Below are positions 16,170 through 24,400 of a DNA stretch of 47,064 nucleotides, piece after piece. The notes under the pieces were generated by a model. The model was given only the letters and a program-made list of their open reading frames with translations, had not been told where the DNA came from and did no database searches. Numbering within the stretch: the stretch's first letter is position 1; every line of letters begins with the position of its first letter. Source of the stretch: a virus; IMG/VR virus record IMGVR_UViG_3300025646_000076, positions 1-47,064 of that record; one strand, written 5' to 3'. A program made the position numbers and the translations under genes.

Positions 16170-16182
16170 AGAGCTGTGCTCT
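16170..16182 (+). other. Small hairpin with 3-nt loop before the scaffold gene
   Basis: AGAGC-TGT-GCTCT is a perfect 5-bp stem with a 3-base loop, 21 bp after the stop of the MuF-polymerase gene. It lacks a T-tract. A 5-7 bp stem with a 3-base loop is also the shape of the single-stranded promoters used by N4 virion polymerase, so the element is noted, but one copy proves nothing. Confidence 0.35.
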
Positions 16183-16200
16183 AAAAACTTTATAGTCTGT
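16183..16200 (+). promoter_or_regulatory. Weak promoter-like element before the scaffold gene
   Basis: AAAAACTTTATAGTCTGT keeps the TATAG core and part of the recurrent 18-bp motif (7 of its 13 invariant positions). It lies 16 bp before the scaffold ATG and resembles the element before the capsid gene (both contain ACTTTATA and then TCTG). Offered as a candidate only. Confidence 0.3.
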
Positions 16201-16216
16201 GACTAGGAGAAACAAA

Positions 16217-16882
16217 ATGGAAAATGATAAAAATACTGATGTAGAACTTGAAAAGAAAGAACAAAAGGCGGGAGCTACCCCTTCTCAGGAAGAACTTTCT
16301 AAAATTGTAGAAAGCCGAGTAGCCGAAGAGCTTGCTAGTATCAAAGAGAAACTAAACAGTGCTTATTCTGCTCGTGATGAAGCTGTTAGAAAGGCAGTTG
16401 CTTACGAAGAAGAAAAGAAAGCATTACAAATCTCTAGATTAGAAGAAGAAGGCAAGCACAAGGAAGCCGCTGACATTAAGCTCGCAGAGTTAACTGCTCG
16501 ACTCTCAGAAAGAGATAAGCAGATTACTGAACTTACTCGCGATAGTGTAGTAAGAGAAGCTCTCCGTGGCTTAGACTTCCGTAACGATACTGCGGCAGAT
16601 TTCGCGTATCGGGATGTTGTATCTCAACTGACTCAAAATGAGAATGGTCAGTGGGTACACCGCACTGGCGCTTCTATCAAGGACTTCATTGACACTTTCC
16701 GTAAAGACGAAGATAAAGAGTTTTTGTTTAGACCGAAACAGTCCTCTGGAGTTGGGCAACAAACAAATCAGGCTCCCACCGGAGGTTTTGACTCTAACAA
16801 ACCACTATCTGAAATGAGCGTTGAGGAATTGATGGCGGCGGCAGCTGCTGGACATATCGGAAACGATCATAAGTGGATTTAA
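16217..16882 (+). CDS. Capsid scaffolding protein
   Basis: A 221-residue protein directly before the major capsid gene. Residues ~20-115 are highly charged heptad-rich sequence (VAEELASIKEKLNSAYSARD, KALQISRLEEEGKHKEAADI) expected to form a long coiled coil. The C-terminal half has a conserved-looking AADFAYRDVV and KDFIDTFRKD region and a flexible Gln/Gly/Pro linker. The frame extends to a GTG at 16199, but the ATG at 16217 has AGGAG at the right distance and is chosen. Size, composition and position all fit the scaffold of HK97-fold capsids. No protease is recognisable next to it. Confidence 0.8.
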   Translation: MENDKNTDVELEKKEQKAGATPSQEELSKIVESRVAEELASIKEKLNSAYSARDEAVRKAVAYEEEKKALQISRLEEEGKHKEAADIKLAELTARLSERDKQITELTRDSVVREALRGLDFRNDTAADFAYRDVVSQLTQNENGQWVHRTGASIKDFIDTFRKDEDKEFLFRPKQSSGVGQQTNQAPTGGFDSNKPLSEMSVEELMAAAAAGHIGNDHKWI

Positions 16883-16899
16883 TCACTTTATAATTTCTG
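16882..16899 (+). promoter_or_regulatory. Weak promoter-like element before the capsid gene
   Basis: AATCACTTTATAATTTCT resembles the recurrent motif GATCACNCTAWAG with changes at several otherwise invariant positions. It fills the gap between the scaffold stop and the capsid ribosome site (GGAGAC). A strong extra promoter before the capsid gene would make sense; evidence is resemblance and position only. Confidence 0.35.
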
Positions 16900-16911
16900 G
16901 AGACATTTAAA

Positions 16912-18099
16912 ATGGCAATCTCTTCAAGTGCATTTGGCACTCTTAACAAAGCAATCTCAGCTTATACTGATGAAATGTACACTCGTGCTAAAAAGCTCGT
17001 AGGTACTCAACTTGTAGGTACTGAAGCTCAAATTAACGCTAACGGCGAAGACTTTATTGGTCAGGTTCGTTTTTACAAGCCACTTGGCAATTATGCAGTT
17101 GGTGCAACTGGCGGTTCTGCAGAAGACGTAACGGGTTCTACTAATGCAGTTGTTAACGTAGCTTCTCAAAACGAAGACTATGGAAAGACCACTAACATTA
17201 GCACAGAAGTACAGACTTACATCAAGACTGTCCGTACCCATGGCGCTAATGAGTACATGGTACAAAGCGTAATTTCTGGTCAAGACGGACTTTCTAAAAT
17301 CGCTCGTGATTTTGCTGAAACTCGTGCAGAAGACGAAGATCAAGCGCTTCGTGCTTGCTTGACTGGCGTTATGAACGCAGAACTTAAAACAGCTAACGAT
17401 CTTGCACCTACTGCTTACAGTGATGCATGGGTAGGTAACTCAGTTGATGCAGACCCTTCAAAAGCTTTCGGTTATGTAGCCGCATCTTCTGACACAGTTG
17501 GTACTGGTTCAGGTCTTGAGCCTCTTGTAGACCTTACTCAGTCTTCTCCCGGTCGCCGCGTTGAGCACATCATTCGTGCTATGGGCGCATGGTCTGACTA
17601 CGCACCTGATTTTGTATACATGGTTGTATCACCCGATACCTACCTCGATATCAAAGTTGCTAACCTCGTAGATGACGAGCGTGTAACAGATGGCAATATC
17701 TCTTTTGAAACTCTGCTTGGCGGTGTAATTCGTGTAATTGTTTCTCGTAACTTTGGCCAAGGCCTTGGTACTGTAACTTACGCGGCTCTGTCTGGTTCAA
17801 CTGAAATTAGCACTGCTAAAGTATCTTACATGATGCTTCCTTCTTCAATGTTTATGTCTATGGTTAGTGTACCTAACCCTGTAGCGGTTGACCGCAACGA
17901 AGGCGTAGGCATGGGATCAGGCCGTACTACTGCTTGGTACCGTTGGGGCTATGTAATGCATCCTCGCGGCTACAGCTTTACTGGCACTCAAACTGCATTT
18001 GCAACTAATGCGGCACTTGCAGGCTCTGCGGGAACCCCTGCATGGGATCGTAAAGCAGACATTCTTAACCTCGGCATTCTGCCTATTTTCCACGCTTAA
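16912..18099 (+). CDS. Major capsid protein
   Basis: A 395-residue protein following the scaffold gene, without a cleaved delta-domain-like extension. It has an N-terminal helix region (GTLNKAISAYTDEMYTRAKK), long beta-strand segments and the C-terminal TTAWYRWGYVMHPRGYSF stretch, which resembles the end of HK97-fold capsid proteins of marine phages. Codon choice is visibly biased to GCT, CGT, CTT, GGT and AAC. It differs from the AT-rich codons of neighbouring genes such as the tape measure, as expected for the most abundant virion protein. Strong ribosome site GGAG. Confidence 0.88.
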   Translation: MAISSSAFGTLNKAISAYTDEMYTRAKKLVGTQLVGTEAQINANGEDFIGQVRFYKPLGNYAVGATGGSAEDVTGSTNAVVNVASQNEDYGKTTNISTEVQTYIKTVRTHGANEYMVQSVISGQDGLSKIARDFAETRAEDEDQALRACLTGVMNAELKTANDLAPTAYSDAWVGNSVDADPSKAFGYVAASSDTVGTGSGLEPLVDLTQSSPGRRVEHIIRAMGAWSDYAPDFVYMVVSPDTYLDIKVANLVDDERVTDGNISFETLLGGVIRVIVSRNFGQGLGTVTYAALSGSTEISTAKVSYMMLPSSMFMSMVSVPNPVAVDRNEGVGMGSGRTTAWYRWGYVMHPRGYSFTGTQTAFATNAALAGSAGTPAWDRKADILNLGILPIFHA

Positions 18100-18119
18100 T
18101 TATCTAAGGAGTAACTGAA

Positions 18120-18635
18120 ATGGCATTTATAAAAGGTGTTAATTCTTACGTAACTCTAAACGAAGCCGACAGTTACTTCGATGATCGCTTGGACGTTAAC
18201 TCATGGTTAAATGCAACTAGAGATATGAAAGAACAAGCATTGGTTACTGCAACTTATATACTGGATGAATTGCGTTGGCAAGGGCAAACAGTAACCGCAG
18301 ATCAAAACTTGGCTTTCCCTCGTGCTGGATCTTTCAGAGATTCCAGCCGAGGCTCTAGTGCTAACTTTTCCTCTTATACTTTTGTCACTACGGATGAAGT
18401 AGAAACCGAGTTAGATCGGGATTTGCGTCTCTTAAGACGTGCTACTTATGAACTTGCTCATCATTTGCTTTCAAATGAAGGGCTTTTAGACAGAACAGGT
18501 GACGTACAGGATATTAAAGTAGGTTCTATTAGTTTAACAAAAGTTACTACTGCATCGGTATTTCCTAATACTATTAAAAAGATAGTGTCTCCGATGTTAA
18601 TAAACGGTGGAACTCGTTACTGGCGAGGGTGGTAA
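18120..18635 (+). CDS. Head-tail connector (adaptor) protein
   Basis: A 171-residue protein starting with FIKGVNSYVTLNEADSYFDD and followed by ALVTATYILDELRWQGQ and LAFPRAG. This matches the gp6-like/DnaT-like adaptor family usually encoded just after the major capsid gene. It would bind under the portal ring and start the neck. The helical second half (DLRLLRRATYELAHHLLS) fits. The ribosome site is AAGGAG. Confidence 0.75.
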   Translation: MAFIKGVNSYVTLNEADSYFDDRLDVNSWLNATRDMKEQALVTATYILDELRWQGQTVTADQNLAFPRAGSFRDSSRGSSANFSSYTFVTTDEVETELDRDLRLLRRATYELAHHLLSNEGLLDRTGDVQDIKVGSISLTKVTTASVFPNTIKKIVSPMLINGGTRYWRGW

Positions 18636-18637
18636 TT

Positions 18638-18988
18638 ATGTCACTTCGTGGAACGATTGCTAAGGCTGTAGATACTGCTTTTAAGGCAGTTGGTGACTTA
18701 GCGGAAAATGTAATTCTAAAAACTACTTCTTCAAGTTCTTATGATTTTTCTACAGGTACAGTAAACGCACAAATTACAGAAAGTACAGTGCGAGCTATAA
18801 TACTATACGCAGATCAAGATCCTACTACTGCAGAAGTTTTATCTCCTCGGAAAGAGGTTTTAATTAAAGAAACAGAATTACCAGACCCTAAGCTGTTTGA
18901 CACAGTACTTATAAACGATAAAACACATTCTATACTATCCTATAAAGTAGAACCCGGATTAGTAACTTTACTAGTTACGGAGGCTTAA
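18638..18988 (+). CDS. Head closure (stopper)-like protein
   Basis: A 116-residue beta-rich protein placed between the connector and the tail terminator genes. A GTG at 18629 is in frame, but the ATG at 18638 with GAGGG upstream is preferred. The pattern with TVRAIILYADQD early, RKEVLIKETELPDP in the middle and NDKTHSILSYKVEPGLVTLLV at the end is typical of small head-closure proteins, which seal the portal and receive the tail. The assignment rests mainly on size, strand-rich composition and gene order. Confidence 0.6.
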   Translation: MSLRGTIAKAVDTAFKAVGDLAENVILKTTSSSSYDFSTGTVNAQITESTVRAIILYADQDPTTAEVLSPRKEVLIKETELPDPKLFDTVLINDKTHSILSYKVEPGLVTLLVTEA

Positions 18989-19384
18989 ATGTCAAAGTAT
19001 GAAAATATACTGTTTGATGTTGAAAGTCCTTTTGGCAATTCAACATGGACAGCTAACAACATACCTGCGTTTCCTTCAAACTATGCAGTACCTGCTAATA
19101 CTTCTGAGTTTGTTAAAATTGAGGTGCTACCCTTGCGTAGCAATAGCGACTATAACAGGTTTGGAATAGAAGGTAAAATTTTTATACAAATTTATGTTCA
19201 AGCGAATAAGGGCGTAAAACGCCTAATGGAAATAGCAGATTTACTAGACAATATTCTACAAAATAAAACACTAACGAACGGTACTCAAACTCGTTCGAGT
19301 TCGCTACAGGTTTTAGGAATTGACAGGGATAACCCTGAATTATTCCGAGGTGATTATATTGTAGATTTCTTATTTTACAATTAA
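18989..19384 (+). CDS. Tail terminator-like protein
   Basis: A 131-residue protein starting directly after the previous stop. It has the pattern SEFVKIEVLPLRSNSDYNRFG, then EGKIFIQIYVQANKGVKRLM and a helix NLLDNIL-like stretch (residues about 80-90). That is the alpha/beta order of gpU/DUF4128-type tail terminators that cap the tail tube. It sits directly before the tail tube gene, as in many siphophages. Confidence 0.65.
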   Translation: MSKYENILFDVESPFGNSTWTANNIPAFPSNYAVPANTSEFVKIEVLPLRSNSDYNRFGIEGKIFIQIYVQANKGVKRLMEIADLLDNILQNKTLTNGTQTRSSSLQVLGIDRDNPELFRGDYIVDFLFYN

Positions 19385-19404
19385 TTTATTAATGAGGTTA
19401 AAAA

Positions 19405-20016
19405 ATGGCTCATATTACTTCTATTGGTGCGGCCAAGTTCACTACTTTGGACTACGTACCTAACACTGCAAACGATGCAAATAGCAGTGCGGCTACTTTG
19501 CATGGTCTTTTTGTATCTAACAGCGCAACGATCCTTGCTACTAACAGTGCTACTGATGAAACAGTAGAAGCCGCAGTAGTTCATGTTGGTGACATTCGTG
19601 AGTTTCCTACTTTGGGTACTCCCGCTAACATCGTTAACGTCCCTGTTTACGGTCAAGCATCTAGCTCACAAGTAGTTGGTCAATCTGACGCTCCTACTTT
19701 GGAGTTCACTCTGAACTACGTTCCTGCTGATCACGCTCAGATTGACGTTCTACGACGCAATGCAACTCGTCTTTGCTTCCGTGTTCGTATTGCAGATGCT
19801 GACATCGCAGTAGACGCTAACGGCACTATGACTGCAGATAATGCAGATAAGTTTGCTGACTTTTACTTCTTTGGCAAAATTGCTTCATTTGAAGTAATTC
19901 CTTCGCTGAGTGATTCACTTCAAGCTACTATGTCTTTGGCTATTGAAGGTGACTTTAATGGTCCATTCAGCCTAGAAGCTGATGTAAGCACTTCTACTTA
20001 CGCTCTACCTGCGTAA
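19405..20016 (+). CDS. Major tail (tube) protein
   Basis: A 203-residue protein with a predominantly beta sequence. LEFTLNYVPADHAQIDVLRRN and FYFFGKIASFEVIPSL are typical of tail tube proteins. Like the capsid gene, it shows a distinct codon choice (GCT, CGT, GTT, AAC) compared with neighbouring genes, pointing to high expression. It is followed by a strong hairpin and then by the tail chaperone genes and tape measure, the standard order. The ribosome site is GAGG. Confidence 0.82.
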   Translation: MAHITSIGAAKFTTLDYVPNTANDANSSAATLHGLFVSNSATILATNSATDETVEAAVVHVGDIREFPTLGTPANIVNVPVYGQASSSQVVGQSDAPTLEFTLNYVPADHAQIDVLRRNATRLCFRVRIADADIAVDANGTMTADNADKFADFYFFGKIASFEVIPSLSDSLQATMSLAIEGDFNGPFSLEADVSTSTYALPA

Positions 20017-20026
20017 ATAGAGATAA

Positions 20027-20049
20027 CGAGGGGGCGCTTTGCCCTCTCG
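20027..20049 (+). terminator. Stem-loop after the tail tube gene, possible weak terminator
   Basis: CGAGGGGGC pairs with GCCCTCTCG (nine pairs, one G-T) around the loop GCTTT, followed by ATATTTTA. The stem is strong but the T-tract is poor, so it may attenuate rather than end transcription. It could lower expression of the genes after the very abundant tube protein, or stabilise the tube mRNA end. Confidence 0.5.
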
Positions 20050-20071
20050 ATATTTTATACAGGATAATAAA

Positions 20072-20317
20072 ATGACAGAAAAGAAACCACCATTTGATAA
20101 ATCTTTTGTATTACAAACTACTTTAAGAAATATGAAAAAAGATATTGATTTTAGTTCACGTAAAACTTTTGATCGATACAAAGATTTTAATGATACACAA
20201 AATACTGAAGATGGTATTAAAAGACAGGAAATTTTTGAAACTCTAGATGTTCTTAATAAAATGCATAAACTTCTAGATGATTTCCAAGATAACAATCAAC
20301 ATTTGTTTGATAAATAA
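20072..20317 (+). CDS. Small hypothetical tail-module protein
   Basis: An 81-residue, charged, largely helical protein (MTEKKPPFDKSFVLQTTLRN to NNQHLFDK). The open frame begins upstream at a TTG inside the hairpin, but the ATG at 20072 with AGGATAATA upstream is the likely start. It lies between the tube gene and the frameshifted tail chaperone pair. It does not look like either chaperone part. Function unknown. Confidence 0.55.
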   Translation: MTEKKPPFDKSFVLQTTLRNMKKDIDFSSRKTFDRYKDFNDTQNTEDGIKRQEIFETLDVLNKMHKLLDDFQDNNQHLFDK

Positions 20318-20330
20318 GATAAGGTTAATA

Positions 20331-20633
20331 ATGAAAATGAAAGAATTTTTAGGAAAACAATTTACAAAAAAAGTACCCTTTATGGGTGAAGAAGTTGAAA
20401 TTAAGGTATTAACTGTTGGTGCGGCTCGTGAAATTGAAGACATGACTAAAAAGTTGAACAAGCTACCAGAAGAAAAAAGAGACAACCTTGATCTTCTTCG
20501 TAAAGTAATTAGAATGGCGGTTATCGGAGCTGAAGAATTAACCGATGAAGAACTAGATAGTTTTCCCATTTCAGAGCTTACAGCGCTATCTCAAGCAATC
20601 ATGGGTGTTAGCAGTGAATCGGGAAACGTATAA
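20331..20633 (+). CDS. Tail assembly chaperone, short form (gpG-like)
   Basis: A 100-residue protein, MKMKEFLGKQFTKKVPFMGE at the start and ALSQAIMGVSSESGNV at the end. The frame opens earlier, but the ATG at 20331 after AAGGTTAATA is chosen. Small size, position directly before the tape measure region, and a -1 slippery site four bases before its stop identify it as the short product of a lambda G/GT-type pair. It would coat and solubilise the tape measure while the tube polymerises. Confidence 0.75.
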   Translation: MKMKEFLGKQFTKKVPFMGEEVEIKVLTVGAAREIEDMTKKLNKLPEEKRDNLDLLRKVIRMAVIGAEELTDEELDSFPISELTALSQAIMGVSSESGNV

Positions 20634-20959
20634 GTTCAGCAGATTTGTTTTTATATGAACTTGCATTTCACTTAAAAATTCCAGTTTATCAAATATTAGC
20701 AGAAATGCCAGCTCAAGAATTAAATAATTGGGCTTTATACCTAGAAGCACGTCCTATAGGATGGCGAGAAGACAATAGAACTTCAATGCTACTAGGTGCT
20801 CAAGGGGTAAAGAAAACAGGGCCAGAAATATTCCCTACTTTAAGACAAATAAAAGATTGGGATGCAAAACGATCAGACGAAGAAGCAATGAAACAAAGCT
20901 TTAGGCGTTCTCCTTTTGCAGCACTATTAGAAAAAGCACACAAAAGTAAGGAAAAATAA
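20331..20959 (+). CDS. Tail assembly chaperone, frameshifted long form (gpGT-like)
   Basis: This is the predicted -1 frameshift product: 99 residues from the first frame up to 20627, then 110 residues read in the -1 frame to 20959 (209 in all). The downstream frame has no convincing start of its own: only a TTG at 20645 without a ribosome site. It continues openly from 20618 across the slippery site. Its sequence (FLYELAFHLKIPVYQILAEM, NNWALYLEARPIGWREDNR, FRRSPFAALLEKAHK) is the T-part pattern of siphophage chaperones. The long form would bridge the tape measure and tube subunits. Confidence 0.78.
20621..20627 (+). promoter_or_regulatory. -1 ribosomal frameshift site GGGAAAC
   Basis: G GGA AAC is in the correct X XXY YYZ phase relative to the upstream frame, whose codons read TCG GGA AAC GTA TAA. 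Lambda uses GGGAAAG at the same place. The -1 frame opens only just upstream (its last stop is TGA at 20615-20617), so slippage must occur in this short window. Confidence 0.82.
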
Positions 20960-20961
20960 CT

Positions 20962-21360
20962 ATGTCTATTTCAGTTAGACTTAGCGGAGCTAAAGAAACT
21001 AGAGAAGCTATTAACAAAGAAGTTATACAGGTGTTAAATACTGTTCAAAGAGCTTCTGCTTTTGCGGCTGTAAGTGACTTAGTTAATGAAACCCCTGTAG
21101 ATACGGGACGAGCACGAGGTTCGTGGTCATTAAACAAAACTAAAAACTTAGTTGACACCGAAAGTAACGGGAATTCGTTACCAGTAACATTAGGTCCAAT
21201 ACCGAACGATGTCATTGAAACACTATACATCACAAACGGTACGCCTTATATTCAACAATTAAATGCGGGGTCTTCTCAGCAAGCCCCTCCCCGTTTCGTA
21301 GAAAAAACCTTAGCCAAATATTTTTCTACTTCAGGTGGAACCTTTGTAACAGTTAAATAA
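20962..21360 (+). CDS. HK97 gp10-like tail completion protein
   Basis: A 132-residue protein with the family pattern NETPVDTGRARGSWSLNK, then LYITNGTPYIQQLNAGSSQQ and APPRFVEKTLAKYF. These proteins act at the neck or in tail completion. The gene is usually found between head closure and tail terminator, so its position after the tail chaperone pair and before the tape measure is unusual. It starts two bases after the preceding stop and ends just before a terminator. Confidence 0.7.
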   Translation: MSISVRLSGAKETREAINKEVIQVLNTVQRASAFAAVSDLVNETPVDTGRARGSWSLNKTKNLVDTESNGNSLPVTLGPIPNDVIETLYITNGTPYIQQLNAGSSQQAPPRFVEKTLAKYFSTSGGTFVTVK

Positions 21361-21367
21361 TTTAAAG

Positions 21368-21416
21368 CCCCTATGGTGCGTTCGGTATACGAACTCAAAG
21401 CCTTAGGGGTTTTTTT
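21368..21416 (+). terminator. Rho-independent terminator before the tape measure gene
   Basis: CCCCTATGG (21368-21376) pairs with CCTTAGGGG (21401-21409), followed by seven Ts. Inside the loop lies a second stem, GTTCG/CGAAC (21380-21394). This two-tier hairpin with a T-run is a good terminator between the head/tube genes and the tape measure. No clear promoter follows, so read-through must supply the tape measure mRNA. Confidence 0.75.
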
Positions 21417-21431
21417 ACAGGAGAATTAAAG

Positions 21432-24400
21432 ATGGCTTTAGAAATTGAAATCCGTAGTAATTCTAAACAAGCGGAAGCCAACCTTAAGAAAATTCTGAAT
21501 GCGATTGACCAACTTCCCGAAAGTGCTAAACGTGCTGATAGTCAACTAAAGAATGCCTTTTCTAACTCTTTTTCAGGATTAGAAAAATCTGTTAAAGAGC
21601 AAAATCGCGAGATTTCAAGATTTTCTACTCAAATTGGAAGAGACTTAGGAACGTTAAACGCATCTGTAGATAAAACTACAAAATCGGTAGATGCCGCCAC
21701 AAAAGGTATTACAAATTTTATAAAAGTAACTAGTGTTGCTTTTACAGGTTTACTAGCGGCAGGTGGAATAACTAGCATCAGCTCACAGTTTACTGAGCTA
21801 GGTAATAGAATTGCGCTAGTAACTGGCAGAACTAGTCAGTTATCAGCGGTTCAAAGCAAATTATTTTCTGTTGCTCGTAGATCTAATAGTACATTAGATT
21901 CTACAGTAAACCTGTTTTCCAATTTAGCTCTAAATACCAATTTATCTAATAAAGAAGCAGTCGAACTTACAGAAACCCTATTGAAGGCTAGCAAAATCGG
22001 TGGTGGTTCTGTTGACACTATCAACTCTTCAATAATTCAGTTAAACCAAGGTTTAGCCTCGGGTACTCTTCGAGGTGAAGAACTTAATTCAGTACTAGAA
22101 GGTTTACCAAGAGTTGCAAAAGCAATTGCTGATGAGCTTGGCGTAGGAATTGGAAAATTAAGAGAATTAGCGGCTCAAGGTAGAATTAGCACAAGCGTAG
22201 TACAAAGAGCACTAGTTAATACAAAAGACTCTATTGACAATGAGTTTTCATTGCTAGTAGTAAGTTTGAAAGAAAGTATTTCTAATGCTGGTAGAGAAAT
22301 CGGTATTGGTCTTAATGCTATTGGGGATGTTCTATCTACCGGGGGTCTAAGTAAATTTGTAGATTCTTTTGGTAAAAAGTTTGGAGATTTTTTAAAAGGC
22401 TTAGCCGTTCAGCTAAGGGCTTTACAAACTGAGTTTCTTTTATTTAGGTTAAATTTTGATAACATTTTTTCTGATGCAGGAAATAAAGCACTTGATAAAT
22501 TTAATAAATTAGTAGATGGTATTAATAATACAACTAGAAAACTAATAAACAGTACTCGGGAAGTAAAAAACTGGGCAACAGGGTTTACTAAGGTCTTTCA
22601 AGACCTTTATATCGAAATTGTAGGAAATTCTATATACCCAGATATGGTAGACGGGGTAGTAGACGAAACTAAAAAACTAGATAGCGCCTTATTACAAGTA
22701 AATAAATTTGTAAATTCATATAAAAAGGAGTTTAAGGGTCTTGGAGAAGAAGTCCAAAAGGAATCTGCCTTTTCAGCTATTTTTGGAAATTTACAAAAAA
22801 CTATAAGAACAATAAAAGTAAAAACTAAAATTGTTCTTAATACAATTTCGGCACAAATCATAGATAATGCGGCTATTTTATTAGCAGGTGCGTTTTTAAC
22901 GGGGTTTGCCGCATTAGTTGCCGCAGGAGGTCTAAGCGCGGGATTAGGTGCTAAAATAGCAACAGGTTTTATAGGTGCCGTTGGTGCGTTTTTCGCGGGA
23001 TTTGCCGCTAATTTTGATACTGATAGAGCAAGTAGTTTTTCAGGGCCTGTAGAGGAAATTCTTAGAAACCAGACTAATGTTTTATTAACAATAGCGGATG
23101 GCATTTCTTCAGTAGTTTCATTAGTAACAAAAATCATTCCTTCTAGTTTTGCTACACCACAAATTGGAAATATTCCTAGTATATCCTTAGAAAAGGCATT
23201 AAACTTTTTAGCAGACAATATAATTGCACTTGTAGTTACACTTCCTATTTTAATAAAAACATTAAAAACAGTATTTGCTGGAGCAGGATCAGGAAGCTTA
23301 CTTAACCCGCTAGGCGGTTTAACTTCTAGCCTAGGACAACTTTTTGCAGATATAAACACACGAAGGCTTGCTCAAGGTCCAATTTTAGCACTTCAATCTC
23401 AAACTCAACTATTGGAAGCAGAGCTAGGTGGATTAAAGGAAGCAATAAGAGGACAACGTTTAAGACTGCAAAGCGAACTAAGTTCAAGCTCTGGAAATGC
23501 TGTTAGGCAAAGACAAATTCAAGAAGAACTAATTCGTCTTGATAATTTAGAATCAAGTGAAACTAAAAAGCTTATAACCCAAATAAGAGAAAATCAGAAA
23601 AAACTAGCAATCAATTCTCAACTTTTAGAGGGCCCTGTTAGCCGTTTGAAAGATGCTGTTTCTAGGGCAGTGATCGGTTTTGGACAGCTTGTCGGCGGTA
23701 TCGGTGCCACTGTAGGCTCCTTTATAGGGGCGGGTCTTGGTGTTGAAGTAGGAAGAGAATTGGGCCTAAGCTCCGGTGAAACATTCTTAGCAGTTGTTCT
23801 TGGAGGACAAATATTTTCAGCGGCATTTGGAATTGCAGGTCAAGTTTTAGGTCAAGTAGCGGCGGCAAGCCTTCAATTATTTTTAATTCCTGCATTAAGT
23901 AATGTATTTAGAATAGGATTACTTGTACCTCTTCGGTTGCTTTTTGTTGCAGGTGCAAATATATTTTCTACATTATTGTTAGGTAGTATAAGTAGACTAT
24001 TTTTAATTATACCTCGAGTAACTGCGCTGGCAAGTGCGGCGATGCGTAGTGCTATTATAGCAGCTCACGCTATTGGTGCAGTTGCACTAAGAGCGGCTAT
24101 TATTGCAGGATCTATTGCGTCTTCCGCTATTCAAGCGGGTGCTTTTTTCTTATTAGCAAATGCAATACCCATTGCAATAGGTGCGGCAGTAACTGCTTTA
24201 TTAACTTACGCATTTAGTGATGATAGCATATTTGCAAAGGCAGGACAAGCGCTAGGCTCTGCTATATATGACGGCGTACAATGGGTTAAACAATTAGGTA
24301 CCGATATTGGCAGTGCTATATATGACGGGTTTACTTGGATAGCAGATGTAGGTGAACAAATAGGGGAAGCTATTGGTGATACTATTTCTAAATTAAACCC

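Noticed and set aside
20645-20959. Independent gene starting at TTG 20645
   Set aside because: No ribosome site; frame, position and GGGAAAC site show it is the frameshifted extension of the chaperone.
22607-23359. 250-codon minus-strand frame (and 26039-26845) inside the tape measure gene
   Set aside because: Low-complexity Pro/Ser/Ala-rich translations opposite a convincing 1889-codon gene; no start signals.
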